NCBI RefSeq assembly: GCF_001411475.1
Contig: NZ_LLWH01000165.1
Coordinates: 89,055-153,054, forward strand
Source of the DNA: Pseudomonas endophytica
GTDB taxonomy: Bacteria > Pseudomonadota > Gammaproteobacteria > Pseudomonadales > Pseudomonadaceae
DNA: 64,000 nucleotides
Reading direction: 5' to 3'
The position numbers and the translations under genes are program-made. Each line of letters begins with the position of its first letter. Position 1 is the stretch's first letter. Below are positions 8,885 to 19,886 of this stretch, piece by piece. The notes beneath the pieces were generated by a model. That model was given only the letters and a program-made list of their open reading frames with translations. It was not told the DNA's origin and did not search any database.

Positions 8885-9634
8885 ATGACTGTTTACTTCA
8901 TCGGCGCCGGGCCCGGCGATCCAGAGCTGATCACCGTCAAAGGCCAGCGCTTGATTCGAACATGCCCGGTCATTATTTATGCGGGCTCGCTCGTGCCCAT
9001 CGCTGTATTGGAAGGCAATCACGCTGAACAGATTGTTAACAGTGCAGAGCTGCATCTAGAACAGATTATCGGTCTTATTAAACACGCTGACGCCAAAGGC
9101 CAAGACGTGGCGCGTGTACATTCAGGCGACCCGAGCTTGTATGGCGCTATTGGTGAACAAATCCGCTGCTTGCGCCAACTGAACATCGAGTATGAAATCA
9201 TCCCTGGCGTAACTGCTACGGCAGCGTGTGCGGCCATTTTAGGGGCCGAACTGACACTACCTGACGTATCACAAACAGTCATTCTGACTCGTTATGCGGA
9301 TAAAACCGTGATGCCCGCAGGCGAGGAGCTGGCAAGCCTGGCGGCGCACGGCGCAACCATGGCCATTCATCTTGGGGTTAAACACCTTGAGAACATCGTT
9401 CGCGAATTGATACCGCATTACGGCAGTGACTGTCCGATTGCAGTCATTCATCGTGCCAGCTGGCCTGATCAAGACTGGGTGCAAGGCACACTTGAAGACA
9501 TTGAAGCCAAAGTACAGACCAAGGGATTCAAACGCACAGCGTTGATTTTGGTTGGCCGGGTTCTGGACAGTGATGGTTTTGCCGATTCGTCACTGTATCG
9601 AGCCGGACACGCGCATGTTTATCGCCCCTCATAG
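8885..9634 (+). CDS. cobM: precorrin-4 C11-methyltransferase
   Basis: 249 aa, full length for CobM. The N-terminal VYFIGAGPGDPELITVKG and the later VHSGDPSLYGAIGEQ are the signature segments of SAM-dependent tetrapyrrole methylases; TRYADKTVMP and ILVGRVLD are typical of the CobM branch. It methylates C-11 of precorrin-4 to give precorrin-5 in the aerobic vitamin B12 pathway. Cytoplasmic. Forms a pair with cobE and ends before a strong terminator at 9663. The B12-dependent metH lies 3 kb downstream, a likely consumer of the product. Confidence 0.95.
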   Translation: MTVYFIGAGPGDPELITVKGQRLIRTCPVIIYAGSLVPIAVLEGNHAEQIVNSAELHLEQIIGLIKHADAKGQDVARVHSGDPSLYGAIGEQIRCLRQLNIEYEIIPGVTATAACAAILGAELTLPDVSQTVILTRYADKTVMPAGEELASLAAHGATMAIHLGVKHLENIVRELIPHYGSDCPIAVIHRASWPDQDWVQGTLEDIEAKVQTKGFKRTALILVGRVLDSDGFADSSLYRAGHAHVYRPS

Positions 9635-9654
9635 CCTGTAGCGATTAACTGGCG

Positions 9655-9687
9655 AAAAAAAACGGTGCTCACGGGGCACCGTTTTTT
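9655..9687. terminator. bidirectional rho-independent terminator (cobM / nfuA)
   Basis: Stem CGGTGC (9663-9668) pairs with GCACCG (9676-9681) around a 7-base loop, flanked by eight A (9655-9662) and six T (9682-9687), so it can work for cobM on the plus strand and nfuA on the minus strand. Confidence 0.9.
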
Positions 9688-9723
9688 CATTCACTTCGCA
9701 GCGAACACCCTTTTACTGATCAC

Positions 9724-10308
9724 TCAGTAGTAGGCGTTTTCTTTCTGCGAGTGGTCGGTCACGTCACGCACGCCTTTGAGCTCTGGTACTCGCTCAAGCA
9801 GGGTACGCTCAATGCCTTCACGCAAGGTCACGTCTGCCTGACCACAGCCTTGGCAACCACCGCCGAACTTGAGCACAGCGATCCCGTCTTCAACCACTTC
9901 AATCAAGCTAACCTGACCACCGTGGCTGGCCAAACCGGGGTTAATCTCGGTTTGCAAGTAGTAGTTGATTCGCTCGTTGATTGGGCTATCTGCATTAACC
10001 ATCGGGACTTTGGCGTTGGGCGCCTTGATCGTCAACTGTCCACCCATGCGATCTGTGGCGTAATCCACCACTGCATCCTCAAGGAACGCTTCGCTGAAAG
10101 AATCGATCCACGCGGTAAAGCTCTTTAGGCCGATGGCGGTGTCTTCAGGTTTTACTTCATTAGGCTTGCAGTAAGCTATGCAGGTTTCAGCATACTGAGT
10201 GCCCGGCTGGGTGATAAAGACGCGGATGCCGATACCCGGCGTGTTCTGCTTGGACAGCAGATCAGCCAAGTAATCGTGGGCAGCGTCGGTAATCGTTATA
10301 GCGCTCAT
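9724..10308 (-). CDS. nfuA: Fe-S biogenesis protein NfuA
   Basis: 194 aa. The N-terminal half is a degenerate A-type carrier (HesB/IscA-like) domain; the C-terminal Nfu domain carries the cluster-binding CxxC pair Cys152/Cys155 in [13 protein letters not shown]. NfuA carries 4Fe-4S clusters and passes them to apo-enzymes under oxidative stress or iron limitation. Start ATG 10308 is preceded by GAGGAG; an in-frame upstream extension to 10386 has no ribosome site. Monocistronic, convergent with cobM. Confidence 0.95.
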   Translation of the reverse strand: MSAITITDAAHDYLADLLSKQNTPGIGIRVFITQPGTQYAETCIAYCKPNEVKPEDTAIGLKSFTAWIDSFSEAFLEDAVVDYATDRMGGQLTIKAPNAKVPMVNADSPINERINYYLQTEINPGLASHGGQVSLIEVVEDGIAVLKFGGGCQGCGQADVTLREGIERTLLERVPELKGVRDVTDHSQKENAYY

Positions 10309-10420
10309 GGAATCTCCTCGCAGACTTGGGGGGCAGTTTACGCCAATCGGCACGCCTGACAAAGTCCCAGTATTTTTGTCAGGCAATCTGCCTTCTCTCA
10401 GTTAAAAATTACCGGGCCCC

Positions 10421-12730
10421 TTACAGATTTTCGTAGCGGTTCATGTCCAGAACCCCGGCTTCTACCGGATTGGTTTCATGGATGTACTCACCGATGTCGT
10501 GAAAGTACTGCCAAAACTGCGGGTTGCTGCGGCGAACCCCCCAACGCTCGACGATAGTGTCAAAGCTTGCTTGGGTCTTAGAGTGCTCCATGGCTTCTAC
10601 AAACGCCTCAACGTCGCCCGTCGGGATGTTGAACATAAAGTTCGGGTAACTGCTGAGAACCCCAGGGTAGATCGTTAGCGTATCCAACCCAGGTTGCAAC
10701 CGGTAAGCCTCGCCGAGCATAAAGGCCACGTTGGTGTGCGAACGGTTACGCAGCATGCTGTACATCTCACGCTTGCCGTCGCTGCCCTCAATCCGCAGCA
10801 TGCTGGCTTCTGGCAATTGTTTAATGACCGCCAGCCCCGCCGCCGGGCGCGAAGTTAGACGGCTTAGCGCTTGCTCAGCGAACTGAAACTCTTGGGCGAT
10901 GTTGGGCCTTGAGCAGTAAGCCCCGGTGCAACGGTTGATTGGATCAGGGCTGGCATTCAGAGTGCCTGCACGCTCAATCAGCTTGAGGGCAAAATCACGT
11001 TTCGGATCGACCGGATCCAAGATCATGCCGGTCGGCGTGCTGGTGTCGATTTTCTGATAGTCCAACCACATTTTCAGCTTGCCGCTGTTCTGATACCAGT
11101 CGCTAAGAATGCTTGCGCGGGCATCATCGGGCATCAGGCGTAGAAAGTTGACCTCAGCGCCGTTGCGAATCAAGTCGAAGTACAACCGCGTTTGGGCCTG
11201 ATGCGATACGTTTCCGTACACATCAAAATTGACCGCCAACTGGTAGTAAGTCCGCTCCAGTAACGGGAAATCAAACAACCACATTGTCTGCGGCACTTCA
11301 CCGATCAAGCCCTTGGTGACGCTGGCGCTGTCAAAGTGTCGGAAGATAGTCAGTAGCGCGTTGTCATTGCCTGCCCACAAGGTTGCCCAACTCGGTGGCG
11401 GCATGTCGGCATAGGTCTCTTGACGCAGCTTCACGTACTCATTGCGCTTGTCGCGATAGTTGTGCCACAGCGTGAGGATGCTGCCCACGTTATCAATCTG
11501 CCCAGGCATCGCCAGCAAAGGGGTTGCCTCACCCCGATAGGCGGCGTCAGTGATATAGCGGTCGTGCGCAGGCTCTTGGAACATCGCCCAGAAGCTGTCA
11601 CGAATCACGTCTGTGGCAATTTGCCCACGACAGACCGGCCCACGAATAAAGGTGCGCACGAAATATTCGGCGTTATCGAGCATGAACTGATAACGCGCAA
11701 CGGCCGGAATCGCTTCGAACGTTTGAAACGGGTTGGCTCGGCTGCGCGGCCCGTACCCCGGCAGTGAGGTCGCGCGCCAGTTACCGCTGTAAAAAAGCTC
11801 TTTGACCCGCGCAAGCTTTTGCTTGCCCATTGGATAGGTGATGTGGGTTTTATGCACAATCACGCCTTGCACCGGCATCAGTCGATAAAAGAAGGTGGTG
11901 CCGGGATCGTCATCCGGGCGACGAGTTGCAATCAGGTCAATGGGCTGACCACTCGGTGTACGCGAGCGCACCCATTGGAAGAAATGCCCTGGCACACCGT
12001 TATCAAAATAAGCGTGGGCCAAGAACAAGTGCTCATATAACCAACGCCCTACCAACGCCTCGGACGAGCCCGGCCGATTGAGCAATGCCTCCCACTCAGC
12101 AATCTGCGCCGCTTCAACCGGGCTTGGCTTAATGGCGTTTTGGTCAACCGGCGCACCTTGCGCAAGCCACGCTTGGACAGTTTGATATTGTTTGTCGGTA
12201 AGGCCAGTTACGGCCAGCGGCATACCTTCTTTAGGGTGTTTTTTCGCATAGGCATCGAACTCGCCCGGCGCTGGGCAGACATTGTTGCGGTTCAGGCCCA
12301 GCACGATTTCTTTGGGTAACTTGGCATTCGGCGTGAGTGGCGTGCTGTGACCCAACTCAAGCATGCGCGTCATCAATGCAGCCTGCGAACCTTGCGCATC
12401 CAACACAGAATAGAAGCCTTTACGGTGCCACTGATCCGGGCCACTGGCATCGTAGAAAATTCGGGTGGGTTCAATAGCCGTCGTTCTGTCGCCCTTATAG
12501 ACAGGCACTTTGCTGGCGCCACGGGTGGCGCCCTCAGCACTTCCCAAGTTGAGCTGGCAGGCGGCGTCGTTGCAAGCATGGCAAGCCACGCATTTTTCAG
12601 TAAGGATCGGCTGTATATCCCGAACATAAGAAATAGTCGGGGGAACAGCCGGACTGGCCAGCGGGGTTTGGCCCAGCGCTGTGCTGCACAGCACCAGCGT
12701 CACGGCGCTGGTGAGTAGGCGTAAAAACAT
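10421..12730 (-). CDS. cti: fatty acid cis/trans isomerase
   Basis: 769 aa, close to the known length of Cti. An N-terminal signal peptide (to about ALGQ, residue 21) sends it to the periplasm. The c-type heme site is Cys47-Cys50-His51 (CVACH), followed by the conserved GDRTTAIEPTRIFYDA region. Cti converts cis-unsaturated fatty acids of membrane phospholipids to the trans form, rigidifying the membrane under solvent, heat or osmotic stress; it is a hallmark of Pseudomonas and Vibrio. Transcribed away from metH; 150 bases separate the two starts. Confidence 0.96.
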   Translation of the reverse strand: MFLRLLTSAVTLVLCSTALGQTPLASPAVPPTISYVRDIQPILTEKCVACHACNDAACQLNLGSAEGATRGASKVPVYKGDRTTAIEPTRIFYDASGPDQWHRKGFYSVLDAQGSQAALMTRMLELGHSTPLTPNAKLPKEIVLGLNRNNVCPAPGEFDAYAKKHPKEGMPLAVTGLTDKQYQTVQAWLAQGAPVDQNAIKPSPVEAAQIAEWEALLNRPGSSEALVGRWLYEHLFLAHAYFDNGVPGHFFQWVRSRTPSGQPIDLIATRRPDDDPGTTFFYRLMPVQGVIVHKTHITYPMGKQKLARVKELFYSGNWRATSLPGYGPRSRANPFQTFEAIPAVARYQFMLDNAEYFVRTFIRGPVCRGQIATDVIRDSFWAMFQEPAHDRYITDAAYRGEATPLLAMPGQIDNVGSILTLWHNYRDKRNEYVKLRQETYADMPPPSWATLWAGNDNALLTIFRHFDSASVTKGLIGEVPQTMWLFDFPLLERTYYQLAVNFDVYGNVSHQAQTRLYFDLIRNGAEVNFLRLMPDDARASILSDWYQNSGKLKMWLDYQKIDTSTPTGMILDPVDPKRDFALKLIERAGTLNASPDPINRCTGAYCSRPNIAQEFQFAEQALSRLTSRPAAGLAVIKQLPEASMLRIEGSDGKREMYSMLRNRSHTNVAFMLGEAYRLQPGLDTLTIYPGVLSSYPNFMFNIPTGDVEAFVEAMEHSKTQASFDTIVERWGVRRSNPQFWQYFHDIGEYIHETNPVEAGVLDMNRYENL

Positions 12731-12881
12731 GTGCCAATGTCCTGATATTAGAATGCCGCGATTCTACCTGTGCGGCCGCCCAGCAAACATGAGCGAAATT
12801 CATGCAAATCTTCCAGCGCTCAAATCCGGCGCAGGTTTGTTATGATTTGCCATCTTTTGCATGGCTTTAACAGGTAGTCCT

Positions 12882-15800
12882 ATGTCTGACCGCAGCGCTC
12901 GTATCCAAGCACTTCAGCAAGCCCTCAAAGAGCGCATCCTGATTCTCGATGGCGGCATGGGTACTATGATCCAAAGTTACCGCCTTGAGGAACACGACTA
13001 TCGTGGCACTCGTTTTGCCGACTGGCCCAGCGACGTCAAAGGTAATAACGACCTTCTGATCCTCACCCGCCCGGATGTGATTGGTGCCATTGAGAAAGCC
13101 TACTTGGACGCGGGAGCGGACATTCTCGAAACCAACACCTTCAACGCCACCCAAGTTTCCCAAGCTGACTACGGCATGCAGGCACTGGCCTACGAGTTGA
13201 ACGTAGAAGGCGCTCGTCTGGCTCGCAAGGTAGCCGACGCCAAGACCCTCGAAACCCCAGAAAAACCACGTTTTGTAGCCGGTGTACTTGGGCCTACCAG
13301 CCGCACCTGTTCACTGTCCCCGGATGTCAACAACCCCGGTTACCGAAACGTCACCTTCGATGAACTGGTGGAAAACTACACCGAGGCCACTAAAGGGCTG
13401 ATCGAAGGCGGCGCTGATCTGATCCTGATCGAAACCATTTTCGACACGTTGAACGCCAAGGCCGCTATTTTCGCCGTCCAAGGCGTGTTCGAAGAACTCG
13501 GCACTGAACTGCCGATTATGATCTCGGGCACCATCACGGATGCTTCCGGGCGTACGCTGTCAGGCCAAACCACCGAAGCGTTCTGGAACTCGGTCAGCCA
13601 TGCCAAGCCGATCTCGGTGGGCTTGAACTGCGCGCTCGGGGCCAGCGATTTGCGCCCGTACCTCGAAGAACTGTCAAACAAAGCCGACACGTTTGTTTCG
13701 GCGCACCCTAATGCGGGTTTGCCAAACGAATTTGGCGAGTACGACGAGCTACCCTGCGAAACCGCCAAAGTGATTGAAGAGTTCGCCCAAAGTGGCTTTC
13801 TTAACATTGTCGGCGGCTGCTGCGGTACAACCCCAGACCACATTCATGCGATCGCCAAGGCCGTAGCACCCTATACGCCACGCCAGATTCCGGACATTCC
13901 TAAAGCGTGTCGCCTATCGGGGCTTGAGCCGTTCACCATCGACCGCCAATCGCTGTTTGTGAACGTCGGCGAACGGACCAACATTACCGGGTCTGCCCGT
14001 TTTGCCCGGTTGATCCGTGAAGATAACTACACCGAAGCGCTGGAAGTCGCACTGCAACAAGTTGAAGCCGGTGCGCAAATCATCGACATCAACATGGACG
14101 AAGGCATGTTGGACTCGAAGAAGGCGATGGTCACCTTCCTCAATCTGATTGCAGGTGAGCCGGACATCTCGCGTGTGCCTATCATGATCGACTCCTCAAA
14201 GTGGGACGTGATTGAAGCGGGCCTTAAGTGCATTCAAGGTAAAGGCATCGTCAACTCGATCAGCATGAAAGAAGGCGTCGAGCAGTTCATCCATCACGCC
14301 AAGCTGTGCAAGCGCTATGGCGCCGCCGTCGTGGTGATGGCCTTTGACGAAGCGGGTCAGGCGGACACCGAGGCGCGCAAAAAAGAAATCTGCAAACGCT
14401 CCTATGACATTTTGGTAAATGAAGTCGGCTTCCCGCCGCAAGACATCATTTTCGATCCAAACATCTTCGCCGTGGCCACCGGCATTGAAGAACACAACAA
14501 CTATGCCGTGGACTTCATCAACGCCTGTGCCTACATACGCGACGAACTGCCGTATGCCCTGACCTCCGGCGGCGTGTCCAACGTGTCGTTCTCGTTCCGA
14601 GGCAATAACCCGGTACGTGAGGCGATTCACTCGGTGTTCCTGCTGTACGCCATCCGCAGTGGCCTGAGCATGGGGATCGTTAACGCCGGGCAGTTAGAAA
14701 TTTACGACCAGATCCCGGCCGAGCTACGTGATGCCGTGGAAGATGTCGTGCTCAACCGTACCCCGGACGCCACCGATAATTTGTTGGCGATTGCCGACAA
14801 GTACAAAGGCGATGGCAGCGTCAAAGAGGCCGAAACCGAAGAGTGGCGCAATTGGGAGGTTAACAAACGTCTTGAGCACGCCTTGGTCAAAGGCATCACC
14901 ACCCACATCGTCGAAGACACTGAAGAGTCACGCCTGTCCTTTAACCGCCCGATCGAAGTGATCGAAGGCCCGCTGATGTCAGGCATGAACATCGTGGGTG
15001 ACTTGTTTGGTGCGGGCAAAATGTTCCTGCCGCAAGTCGTAAAGTCTGCCCGCGTCATGAAGCAGGCGGTGGCGCACTTGATCCCGTTCATCGAACTGGA
15101 AAAAGGCGATAAGCCGCAAGCCAAGGGCAAAATCCTGATGGCGACGGTGAAAGGCGACGTACACGACATCGGTAAAAATATCGTTGGCGTGGTGTTGGGT
15201 TGTAACGGTTACGACATCGTCGACCTCGGCGTGATGGTCCCCGCCGAAAAAATCCTGCAAGTGGCCAAAGAGCAGAAATGCGACATCATCGGTCTTTCCG
15301 GCCTAATCACCCCGTCGCTGGATGAGATGGTGCACGTTGCCCGTGAAATGCAGCGCCAGGATTTCCACCTGCCCCTGATGATCGGCGGTGCCACGACGTC
15401 CAAAGCGCACACCGCGGTCAAGATTGAGCCTAAGTATCAAAACGATGCCGTGATCTACGTGACCGACGCCTCGCGCGCGGTAGGCGTGGCGACACAGCTG
15501 TTATCCAAAGAGCTCAAGCCCGACTTTGTTGAAAAGACCCGTCAGGATTACGTTGAAGTCCGCGAGCGCACCTCAAACCGCAGCGCCCGTACTGAACGCT
15601 TAAGTTACGCCGCGTCCATTGCTAAAAAGCCTCAGTTCGACTGGGTCAACTACCAACCTGTGCAACCGACGTTTACTGGCGCCAAAGTGCTGGACAACAT
15701 CGACCTCAAGGTGTTGGCTGAATACATCGACTGGACACCGTTCTTTATCTCTTGGGACCTAGCAGGCAAGTTCCCGCGGATTTTGACCGACGAAGTGGTC

Positions 15801-16592
15801 GGCGAAGCGGCCACCGCGTTATACGCTGACGCCCAAGAAATGCTGAACAAACTGATTAACGAAAAACTGATCAGTGCGCGCGCCGTCTTCGGCTTCTGGC
15901 CAGCGAACCAAGTTAACGATGATGACTTGGAGTTGTACGGCGATGACGGCAAGCCTTTGGCCAAGCTGCATCACCTGCGTCAGCAAATCATCAAAACCGA
16001 TGGCAAGCCAAACTTCTCCTTGGCGGACTTTGTTGCGCCTAAAGGCAGCGGTGTAACCGACTATGTGGGCGGGTTTATCACGACAGCGGGAATTGGCGCA
16101 GAAGAAGTGGCCAAGGCTTATCAAGAGGCTGGAGACGATTACAACTCGATCATGGTCAAGGCTCTGGCCGACCGTCTGGCCGAGGCTTGCGCCGAGTGGC
16201 TGCACCAGCAAGTGCGGACTCACCACTGGGGCTACGCCCAAAATGAGCAACTGAACAACGAGGACCTGATCAAAGAGCAGTACAGCGGTATCCGCCCTGC
16301 CCCAGGCTACCCGGCATGCCCGGATCACACCGAAAAGGCCACACTGTTCGCATTACTCGACCCGCAAGCGCAAGAAATGCGCGCGGGCAAAAGCGGCGTA
16401 TTCCTGACCGAACACTACGCGATGTTCCCGGCAGCAGCGGTCAGCGGCTGGTACTTCGCACATCCGCAGGCGCAGTACTTTGCTGTAGGCAAGGTCGATA
16501 AAGACCAAATTGACAGTTACACCGCCCGTAAAGGCCAAGACCTGAGCGTGACAGAACGCTGGCTGGCGCCAAACCTCGGCTACGAGAACTGA
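12882..16592 (+). CDS. metH: cobalamin-dependent methionine synthase
   Basis: About 1236 aa from ATG 12882 ([13 protein letters not shown] upstream); an ATG at 12861 would add 7 residues. Four modules in order: homocysteine-binding domain with Zn ligands (SVGLNCALG and [10 protein letters not shown]), pterin-binding domain ([13 protein letters not shown]), cobalamin domain with the His-on motif DVHDIGKNI and GLSGLITPS, and the C-terminal reactivation domain ([15 protein letters not shown]). Transfers a methyl group from 5-methyl-tetrahydrofolate to homocysteine through methylcobalamin. No B12 riboswitch was recognised in the short 5' region. A REP element follows the gene. Confidence 0.97.
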   Translation: MSDRSARIQALQQALKERILILDGGMGTMIQSYRLEEHDYRGTRFADWPSDVKGNNDLLILTRPDVIGAIEKAYLDAGADILETNTFNATQVSQADYGMQALAYELNVEGARLARKVADAKTLETPEKPRFVAGVLGPTSRTCSLSPDVNNPGYRNVTFDELVENYTEATKGLIEGGADLILIETIFDTLNAKAAIFAVQGVFEELGTELPIMISGTITDASGRTLSGQTTEAFWNSVSHAKPISVGLNCALGASDLRPYLEELSNKADTFVSAHPNAGLPNEFGEYDELPCETAKVIEEFAQSGFLNIVGGCCGTTPDHIHAIAKAVAPYTPRQIPDIPKACRLSGLEPFTIDRQSLFVNVGERTNITGSARFARLIREDNYTEALEVALQQVEAGAQIIDINMDEGMLDSKKAMVTFLNLIAGEPDISRVPIMIDSSKWDVIEAGLKCIQGKGIVNSISMKEGVEQFIHHAKLCKRYGAAVVVMAFDEAGQADTEARKKEICKRSYDILVNEVGFPPQDIIFDPNIFAVATGIEEHNNYAVDFINACAYIRDELPYALTSGGVSNVSFSFRGNNPVREAIHSVFLLYAIRSGLSMGIVNAGQLEIYDQIPAELRDAVEDVVLNRTPDATDNLLAIADKYKGDGSVKEAETEEWRNWEVNKRLEHALVKGITTHIVEDTEESRLSFNRPIEVIEGPLMSGMNIVGDLFGAGKMFLPQVVKSARVMKQAVAHLIPFIELEKGDKPQAKGKILMATVKGDVHDIGKNIVGVVLGCNGYDIVDLGVMVPAEKILQVAKEQKCDIIGLSGLITPSLDEMVHVAREMQRQDFHLPLMIGGATTSKAHTAVKIEPKYQNDAVIYVTDASRAVGVATQLLSKELKPDFVEKTRQDYVEVRERTSNRSARTERLSYAASIAKKPQFDWVNYQPVQPTFTGAKVLDNIDLKVLAEYIDWTPFFISWDLAGKFPRILTDEVVGEAATALYADAQEMLNKLINEKLISARAVFGFWPANQVNDDDLELYGDDGKPLAKLHHLRQQIIKTDGKPNFSLADFVAPKGSGVTDYVGGFITTAGIGAEEVAKAYQEAGDDYNSIMVKALADRLAEACAEWLHQQVRTHHWGYAQNEQLNNEDLIKEQYSGIRPAPGYPACPDHTEKATLFALLDPQAQEMRAGKSGVFLTEHYAMFPAAAVSGWYFAHPQAQYFAVGKVDKDQIDSYTARKGQDLSVTERWLAPNLGYEN

Positions 16593-16601
16593 GCTAAGAC
16601 A

Positions 16602-16684
16602 CTGTAGGGGCGCCACTAGCTGCCGAGGCTGCGATCTGTTGCACTTAACGATCAAAAGATCGCAGCCTGCGGCAGCTCCTACAG
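16602..16684. repeat. REP/BIME-type inverted repeat
   Basis: Imperfect inverted pair: TAGCTGCCGAGGCTGCGATC on the left and GATCGCAGCCTGCGGCAGC near 16658-16676 on the right, bounded by TGTAGG and CCTACA. This is the classical Pseudomonas REP form. Lies between convergent metH and gor. The same core recurs at 57177 and, with a different tail, at 60111. Confidence 0.85.
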
Positions 16685-16697
16685 GGTGCGTGTGTGC

Positions 16698-18056
16698 TTA
16701 GCGTTTAACCGGTGTGCGCATGGTGACGAATTCTTCGGCAGCTGTAGGATGTACGCCGATGGTTTCGTCGAAATGCTGTTTAGTTGCACCCGCTTTCAAG
16801 GCGATCGCCAAACCCTGGACGATTTCTCCCGCCTCCGGTCCAACCATGTGGCAGCCGAGAACTTTGTCGGTATCGGCATCGACCACCAGTTTCATCAGCG
16901 TGCGCTCCTGACACTCGGTCAGTGTCAGCTTCATAGGGCGGAAACTGCTTTCGAAAATCTGTACCTTGTGCCCGTCTTCAATCGCCTGCTCTTCACTCAA
17001 GCCCACGGTGCCGATGTTTGGCAAGCTAAAGACTGCCGTCGGGATCATGCGGTAGTCCACTGGGCGATACTGCTCTGGCTTGAACAGGCGACGCGCAACG
17101 GCCATACCCTCGGCCAAAGCAACCGGCGTCAACTGCACGCGGCCAATGACGTCTCCGATCGCCAGAATCGACGGCTCAGCGCTCTGGTATTGATCATCAA
17201 CTTCAACAAAACCACGCTTATCGAGTTTAACGTGGGTGTTTTCCAAGCCAAGATTGTCGAGCATAGGGCGGCGACCGGTGGCATAAAACACGCAATCGGC
17301 CTCTAACTCACGACCGTCTTTAAGCGTGGCCTTCAGAGAGCCATCCGCCTGCTTGTCGATTCGCGCTATGTCAGCATTGAACTGCACGTCCATCCCGCGT
17401 TTGGTTAACTCTTCGTGCAGATGCTTGCGCACCGCGCCATCAAAGCCTCGCAAAAACATATCACCGCGATACAGCAACGACGTCTTAGCACCCAAGCCGT
17501 GGAAGATCCCGGCGAACTCCACCGCTATGTAGCCCCCACCTACGACCAGCACGCGCTTGGGCAATGCTTTAAGGAAGAACGCCTCGTTGGAGCTAATCGC
17601 ATGCTCGCGACCGGGAATGTCCGGGATCTGCGGCCAGCCACCGGTAGCGATCAAGATGTGCTTAGCCGTATGCCGCTGGCCGTTAACTTCCACTTCGTTA
17701 GGCCCGGTTAGCTTGGCATGCCCCTCAAGTAGCGTGACACCGCTGTTAACCAGCAAGTTACGGTAAATGCCGTTCAGACGATGAATTTCGCGGTCTTTAT
17801 TGGCGATCAAGGTCGCCCAATCAAAGTCAGCGTCCCCCAAACTCCAGCCAAAACCGGATGCTTGCTCAAAGTCGTCAGCGAAATGCGCCCCGTACACCAG
17901 TAATTTTTTGGGCACACAACCCACGTTAACGCAAGTGCCACCCAAATAACGGCTTTCAGCCACAGCAACTTTGGCACCAAAACCCGCGGCGAAACGTGCA
18001 GCACGCACACCACCGGAACCCGCGCCAATCACAAACAAATCAAATTCGTAGGCCAT
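16698..18056 (-). CDS. gor: glutathione-disulfide reductase
   Basis: 452 aa, full length. FAD-binding [14 protein letters not shown] at the N-terminus, redox-active disulfide Cys42/Cys47 in [18 protein letters not shown]-binding [12 protein letters not shown] (~175), and the C-terminal HPTAAEE that supplies the catalytic His of the partner subunit. Reduces GSSG to GSH with NADPH in the cytoplasm. Lies just downstream of galU in the same direction, but a terminator (18136-18162) separates them. A gor-galU order is common in Pseudomonas. Confidence 0.96.
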   Translation of the reverse strand: MAYEFDLFVIGAGSGGVRAARFAAGFGAKVAVAESRYLGGTCVNVGCVPKKLLVYGAHFADDFEQASGFGWSLGDADFDWATLIANKDREIHRLNGIYRNLLVNSGVTLLEGHAKLTGPNEVEVNGQRHTAKHILIATGGWPQIPDIPGREHAISSNEAFFLKALPKRVLVVGGGYIAVEFAGIFHGLGAKTSLLYRGDMFLRGFDGAVRKHLHEELTKRGMDVQFNADIARIDKQADGSLKATLKDGRELEADCVFYATGRRPMLDNLGLENTHVKLDKRGFVEVDDQYQSAEPSILAIGDVIGRVQLTPVALAEGMAVARRLFKPEQYRPVDYRMIPTAVFSLPNIGTVGLSEEQAIEDGHKVQIFESSFRPMKLTLTECQERTLMKLVVDADTDKVLGCHMVGPEAGEIVQGLAIALKAGATKQHFDETIGVHPTAAEEFVTMRTPVKR

Positions 18057-18135
18057 TTCTCTCTCCTAAGCAGGACATCAGCATAATCGCTCTGGCGCGA
18101 TTGACCAGCACCGAGGGCGGACTGAAGGCGATAAA

Positions 18136-18162
18136 ACAAAAAAGCCACCCGAAGGTGGCTTT
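18136..18162 (-). terminator. rho-independent terminator of galU
   Basis: AAAGCCACC (18141-18149) pairs with GGTGGCTTT (18154-18162) around CGAA. Read on the minus strand it is followed by a run of T (18138-18143), so it terminates galU. Confidence 0.88.
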
Positions 18163-18190
18163 CATTTAGAACGTCTACAACGGAGCTTTG

Positions 18191-19030
18191 TTAGTAAGCC
18201 TTACCGGTTTTGTAGAAGTTTTCGAAGCAGAAGTTGGTCGCTTCGATGTAGCCTTCTGCGCCGCCGCAGTCAAAGCGCTTGCCTTTGAATTTGTAGGCAA
18301 TAACGCAACCGTTCTGCGCCTGTTTCATCAGCGCGTCAGTGATTTGGATCTCGCCACCTTTGCCCGGCTCGGTCTGTTTGATCAGATCGAAGATGTCCGG
18401 CGTCAAGATGTAACGGCCAATGATAGCCAGGTTCGACGGGGCGTCTTCTGGTGCTGGTTTCTCTACCATGTTGCGCACGCGGTACAGATCATCACCAATC
18501 AGATCGCCAGCGATGACGCCATACTTGTTGGTTTCTTGCGGGTCGACTTCTTGAATCGCGACGATGGTGCAACGGTACTGGTTGTACAGTTTGACCATTT
18601 GCGTCAGAACGCCGTCGCCTTCTAGGTTAACGCACAGGTCGTCTGCCAGTACCACAGCGAATGGCTCGTCACCGATCAGTGAGCGGCCAGTCAAAATGGC
18701 ATGGCCCAAGCCTTTCATTTCGGTTTGGCGAGTGTAGGAGAACGAGCACTGATCCAGCAGCCGGCGAATGCCTACCAAGTATTTTTCTTTGTCAGTACCT
18801 TTGATCTGGTTTTCCAGCTCATAGCTGATGTCAAAGTGGTCTTCCAGTGCGCGTTTGCCACGTCCTGTCACGATAGAAATTTCACTTAAGCCAGCGTCCA
18901 GTGCTTCTTCAACCCCGTACTGGATCAGTGGCTTGTTCACCACCGGCAGCATTTCTTTTGGCATGGCCTTGGTCGCTGGCAAAAAGCGAGTGCCGTAACC
19001 GGCTGCTGGGAACAAGCATTTCTTGATCAT
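18191..19030 (-). CDS. galU: UTP-glucose-1-phosphate uridylyltransferase
   Basis: 279 aa, full length. The nucleotidyltransferase signature FPAAGYGTRFLPATK is at the N-terminus, followed by KEMLPVVNKP, and the substrate region GLGHAILTG and DDLCVN. Makes UDP-glucose from UTP and glucose-1-phosphate, feeding LPS core, exopolysaccharide and trehalose synthesis. AAGGACG precedes the ATG. The phosphoglucomutase gene at 30013 supplies glucose-1-phosphate for the same step. Confidence 0.96.
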   Translation of the reverse strand: MIKKCLFPAAGYGTRFLPATKAMPKEMLPVVNKPLIQYGVEEALDAGLSEISIVTGRGKRALEDHFDISYELENQIKGTDKEKYLVGIRRLLDQCSFSYTRQTEMKGLGHAILTGRSLIGDEPFAVVLADDLCVNLEGDGVLTQMVKLYNQYRCTIVAIQEVDPQETNKYGVIAGDLIGDDLYRVRNMVEKPAPEDAPSNLAIIGRYILTPDIFDLIKQTEPGKGGEIQITDALMKQAQNGCVIAYKFKGKRFDCGGAEGYIEATNFCFENFYKTGKAY

Positions 19031-19315
19031 ATGCGTCCTTAAAAGGGCTGTACGTTCTAATTTCGGCGCAGTCTAATCAGGCAGCATCAACGTTACAATG
19101 CCCCGATTAGCAAACTGATGCCAACCTAGATTATTTTTTATCCAACAAGTTCATTAATGACTTATTTTTCAAATACGCATCAACACAATGAACCTGTTAA
19201 CTCGCCTACCTGTCTTCTGAATAGATCGCGATCAGCCGCCCTGTTACGAGGCCAAATCCCTTAATTAGCGGTATTATCGCCGCCGTTATTTCGATTCTTA
19301 AAGGTACTAGCTTCA
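19031..19315. other. intergenic region upstream of galU
   Basis: 285 bases between divergent galU and the small gene at 19316. It must hold both promoters. The stretch 19125-19180 is AT-rich, but no operator or RNA gene was recognised. Confidence 0.5.
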
Positions 19316-19504
19316 ATGTCAGCCATAAAAAGTGTCAACGATTACCTGATAAAAAATGTCAGCCCCAACGAATGGTGGATGGTCGCCCTATCAGGTGAAA
19401 AAGTCGCCGGGCCATTCCCGTCCGAAAAGGCCACTGTCGAGGTTGCTGAGGTGTTTGAAGACCTCGCAGGGCCTTCAACTCGCAGTCGCAACAGTAAATC
19501 CTGA
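19316..19504 (+). CDS. small conserved-looking hypothetical protein
   Basis: 62 aa, cytoplasmic, acidic in the middle, ending in a Ser/Arg-rich tail (STRSRNSKS). ATG 19316 follows AAAGG about 12 bases upstream. The segment NEWWMVALSGEKVAGPFPS looks like one folded strand pair. Not recognised. The lipoprotein gene at 19530 begins 25 bases after its stop, so the two may be co-transcribed. Confidence 0.6.
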   Translation: MSAIKSVNDYLIKNVSPNEWWMVALSGEKVAGPFPSEKATVEVAEVFEDLAGPSTRSRNSKS

Positions 19505-19529
19505 TTCCTCCTTCGCGAAGACACTTCCT

Positions 19530-19811
19530 ATGAATAAAACCTTGGCAGCTATTGCACTTCTGGCTCTCGGAGGCTGCGCCACTGCGACTCAAACCCATTT
19601 GCCCGATGGCCAGCAGGGATTGAGCATAGACTGTTCTGGCGAAGCGATGTCTTGGGATAAGTGTTATGAGAAAGCTCAAGCATCCTGCCCGGTCAAGGGA
19701 TACAACGTGATCGCCTCCAAGGGTACTCCCCCCGTGAGGGAAGATGATAAAACCCTAGGTGTGGATGTCGGGAATTACAACACCCGAACGCTCACAGTGA
19801 TGTGCAAATAA
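19530..19811 (+). CDS. small lipoprotein
   Basis: 93 aa from ATG 19530. N-terminal MNKTLAAIALLALGGC is a lipoprotein signal with lipobox LGGC, acylated Cys17. The mature part contains three further cysteines (DCSGEAMSWDKCYEKAQASC), a pattern that could form a disulfide-bonded fold. No +2 Asp is visible, so outer-membrane sorting is likely. Not recognised as a named family. Ends just before the terminator at 19820. Confidence 0.75.
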   Translation: MNKTLAAIALLALGGCATATQTHLPDGQQGLSIDCSGEAMSWDKCYEKAQASCPVKGYNVIASKGTPPVREDDKTLGVDVGNYNTRTLTVMCK

Positions 19812-19819
19812 CACATAAA

Positions 19820-19855
19820 AAAACCTGACGCTGGCTTTATCAGCTGTCAGGTTTT
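19820..19855. terminator. bidirectional terminator between two lipoprotein genes
   Basis: AAAACCTGAC (19820-19829) pairs with GTCAGGTTTT (19846-19855); the loop contains a smaller GCTG/CAGC stem. A-run upstream and T-run downstream fit use from both sides. Confidence 0.85.
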
Positions 19856-19886
19856 GCACGCTGCGCTGGCCACTAAAAGGTCTGCG

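Noticed and set aside
12731..12881. Possible B12 or SAM riboswitch before metH
   Set aside because: The interval is only about 150 bases and shared with the cti promoter; no B12-box-like sequence or SAM core was seen.
16686..17306. 206-codon plus-strand ORF over gor
   Set aside because: Antisense to the well-supported gor gene; composition typical of shadows.
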